Source: Amoebophrya sp. AT5.2 (taxonomy: Eukaryota; Sar; Dinophyceae; Syndiniales; Amoebophryaceae). From it: a stretch of DNA of 18,335 nucleotides. The DNA lies in contig RXOD01004778.1 in the NCBI GenBank assembly GCA_005223375.1, positions 1 to 18,335 of the forward strand, written 5' to 3'. Of the stretch, positions 18,233 to 18,335 are shown in pieces (position 1 is the first letter of the stretch; the number at the start of each line of letters is the position of its first letter). A program made the translations under genes and the position numbers. The notes beneath the pieces were generated by a model. That model worked only from the letters and a program-made list of their open reading frames with translations, did not search any database and was not told where the DNA came from.

Positions 18233-18335
18233 CGGTTTCGGTTCTTTCCTTCGCAAAAGAATTCATTGCTCCATAGCCCCGGACGACCGTGCCTGCTAGT
18301 AGCGGGGGGCTTGCCAGCAGGACCCGGCTTCCGGC

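Overview
The window looks like nuclear DNA of a GC-rich microbial eukaryote (a protist or alga). Three things support this: long, low-complexity, Ser/Pro/Gly/Glu-rich open frames; phase-matched GT-AG introns joining those frames; and no bacterial operon signals, ribosome binding sites or tRNA/rRNA genes. An alveolate or dinoflagellate-like host is possible, given same-strand genes and small dispersed elements with inverted ends, but the sequence does not settle the taxon.

All well-supported genes lie on the minus strand, so transcription runs right to left. (1) Far right, about 17969-18232: a short minus-strand open segment, weakly supported. (2) 14850-16463 (or 16580): a protein of the DUF3445 / HODM_asu-like family (heme-dependent oxidative N-demethylase alpha-subunit-like), the only gene here whose family I recognise. 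(3) 13358-5230: four adjacent long open frames that I join through three phase-compatible GT-AG introns (90, 52 and 151 nt) into one gene for a protein of about 2,611 residues. It has a predicted signal peptide and long disordered stretches, and carries a fourfold Pro-rich repeat; no known family is recognised. (4) 4192-2168: a 674-codon open frame of unknown function whose 3' third is ambiguous in frame.

The non-coding parts hold repeats. A 263-bp element occurs twice, apparently identical, at 1783-2045 and 4667-4929, in the same orientation on either side of gene 4. It has imperfect terminal inverted repeats and resembles a MITE or introner-like element. There are also a 30-bp minisatellite (797-880), a 24-bp tandem array (4512-4583 with degenerate flanks), a 24-bp pair (14619-14682), and a diverged 147-bp direct duplication (16915-17061 and 17164-17309). 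The left 1.7 kb and the 16.6-17.9 kb stretch contain no convincing gene.

Nothing shows the genes acting in one pathway; they are simply co-oriented neighbours. The most useful results are the multi-exon gene model, the recent mobile-element pair, and the HODM-like gene. I do not see a clear new defence or metabolic system.
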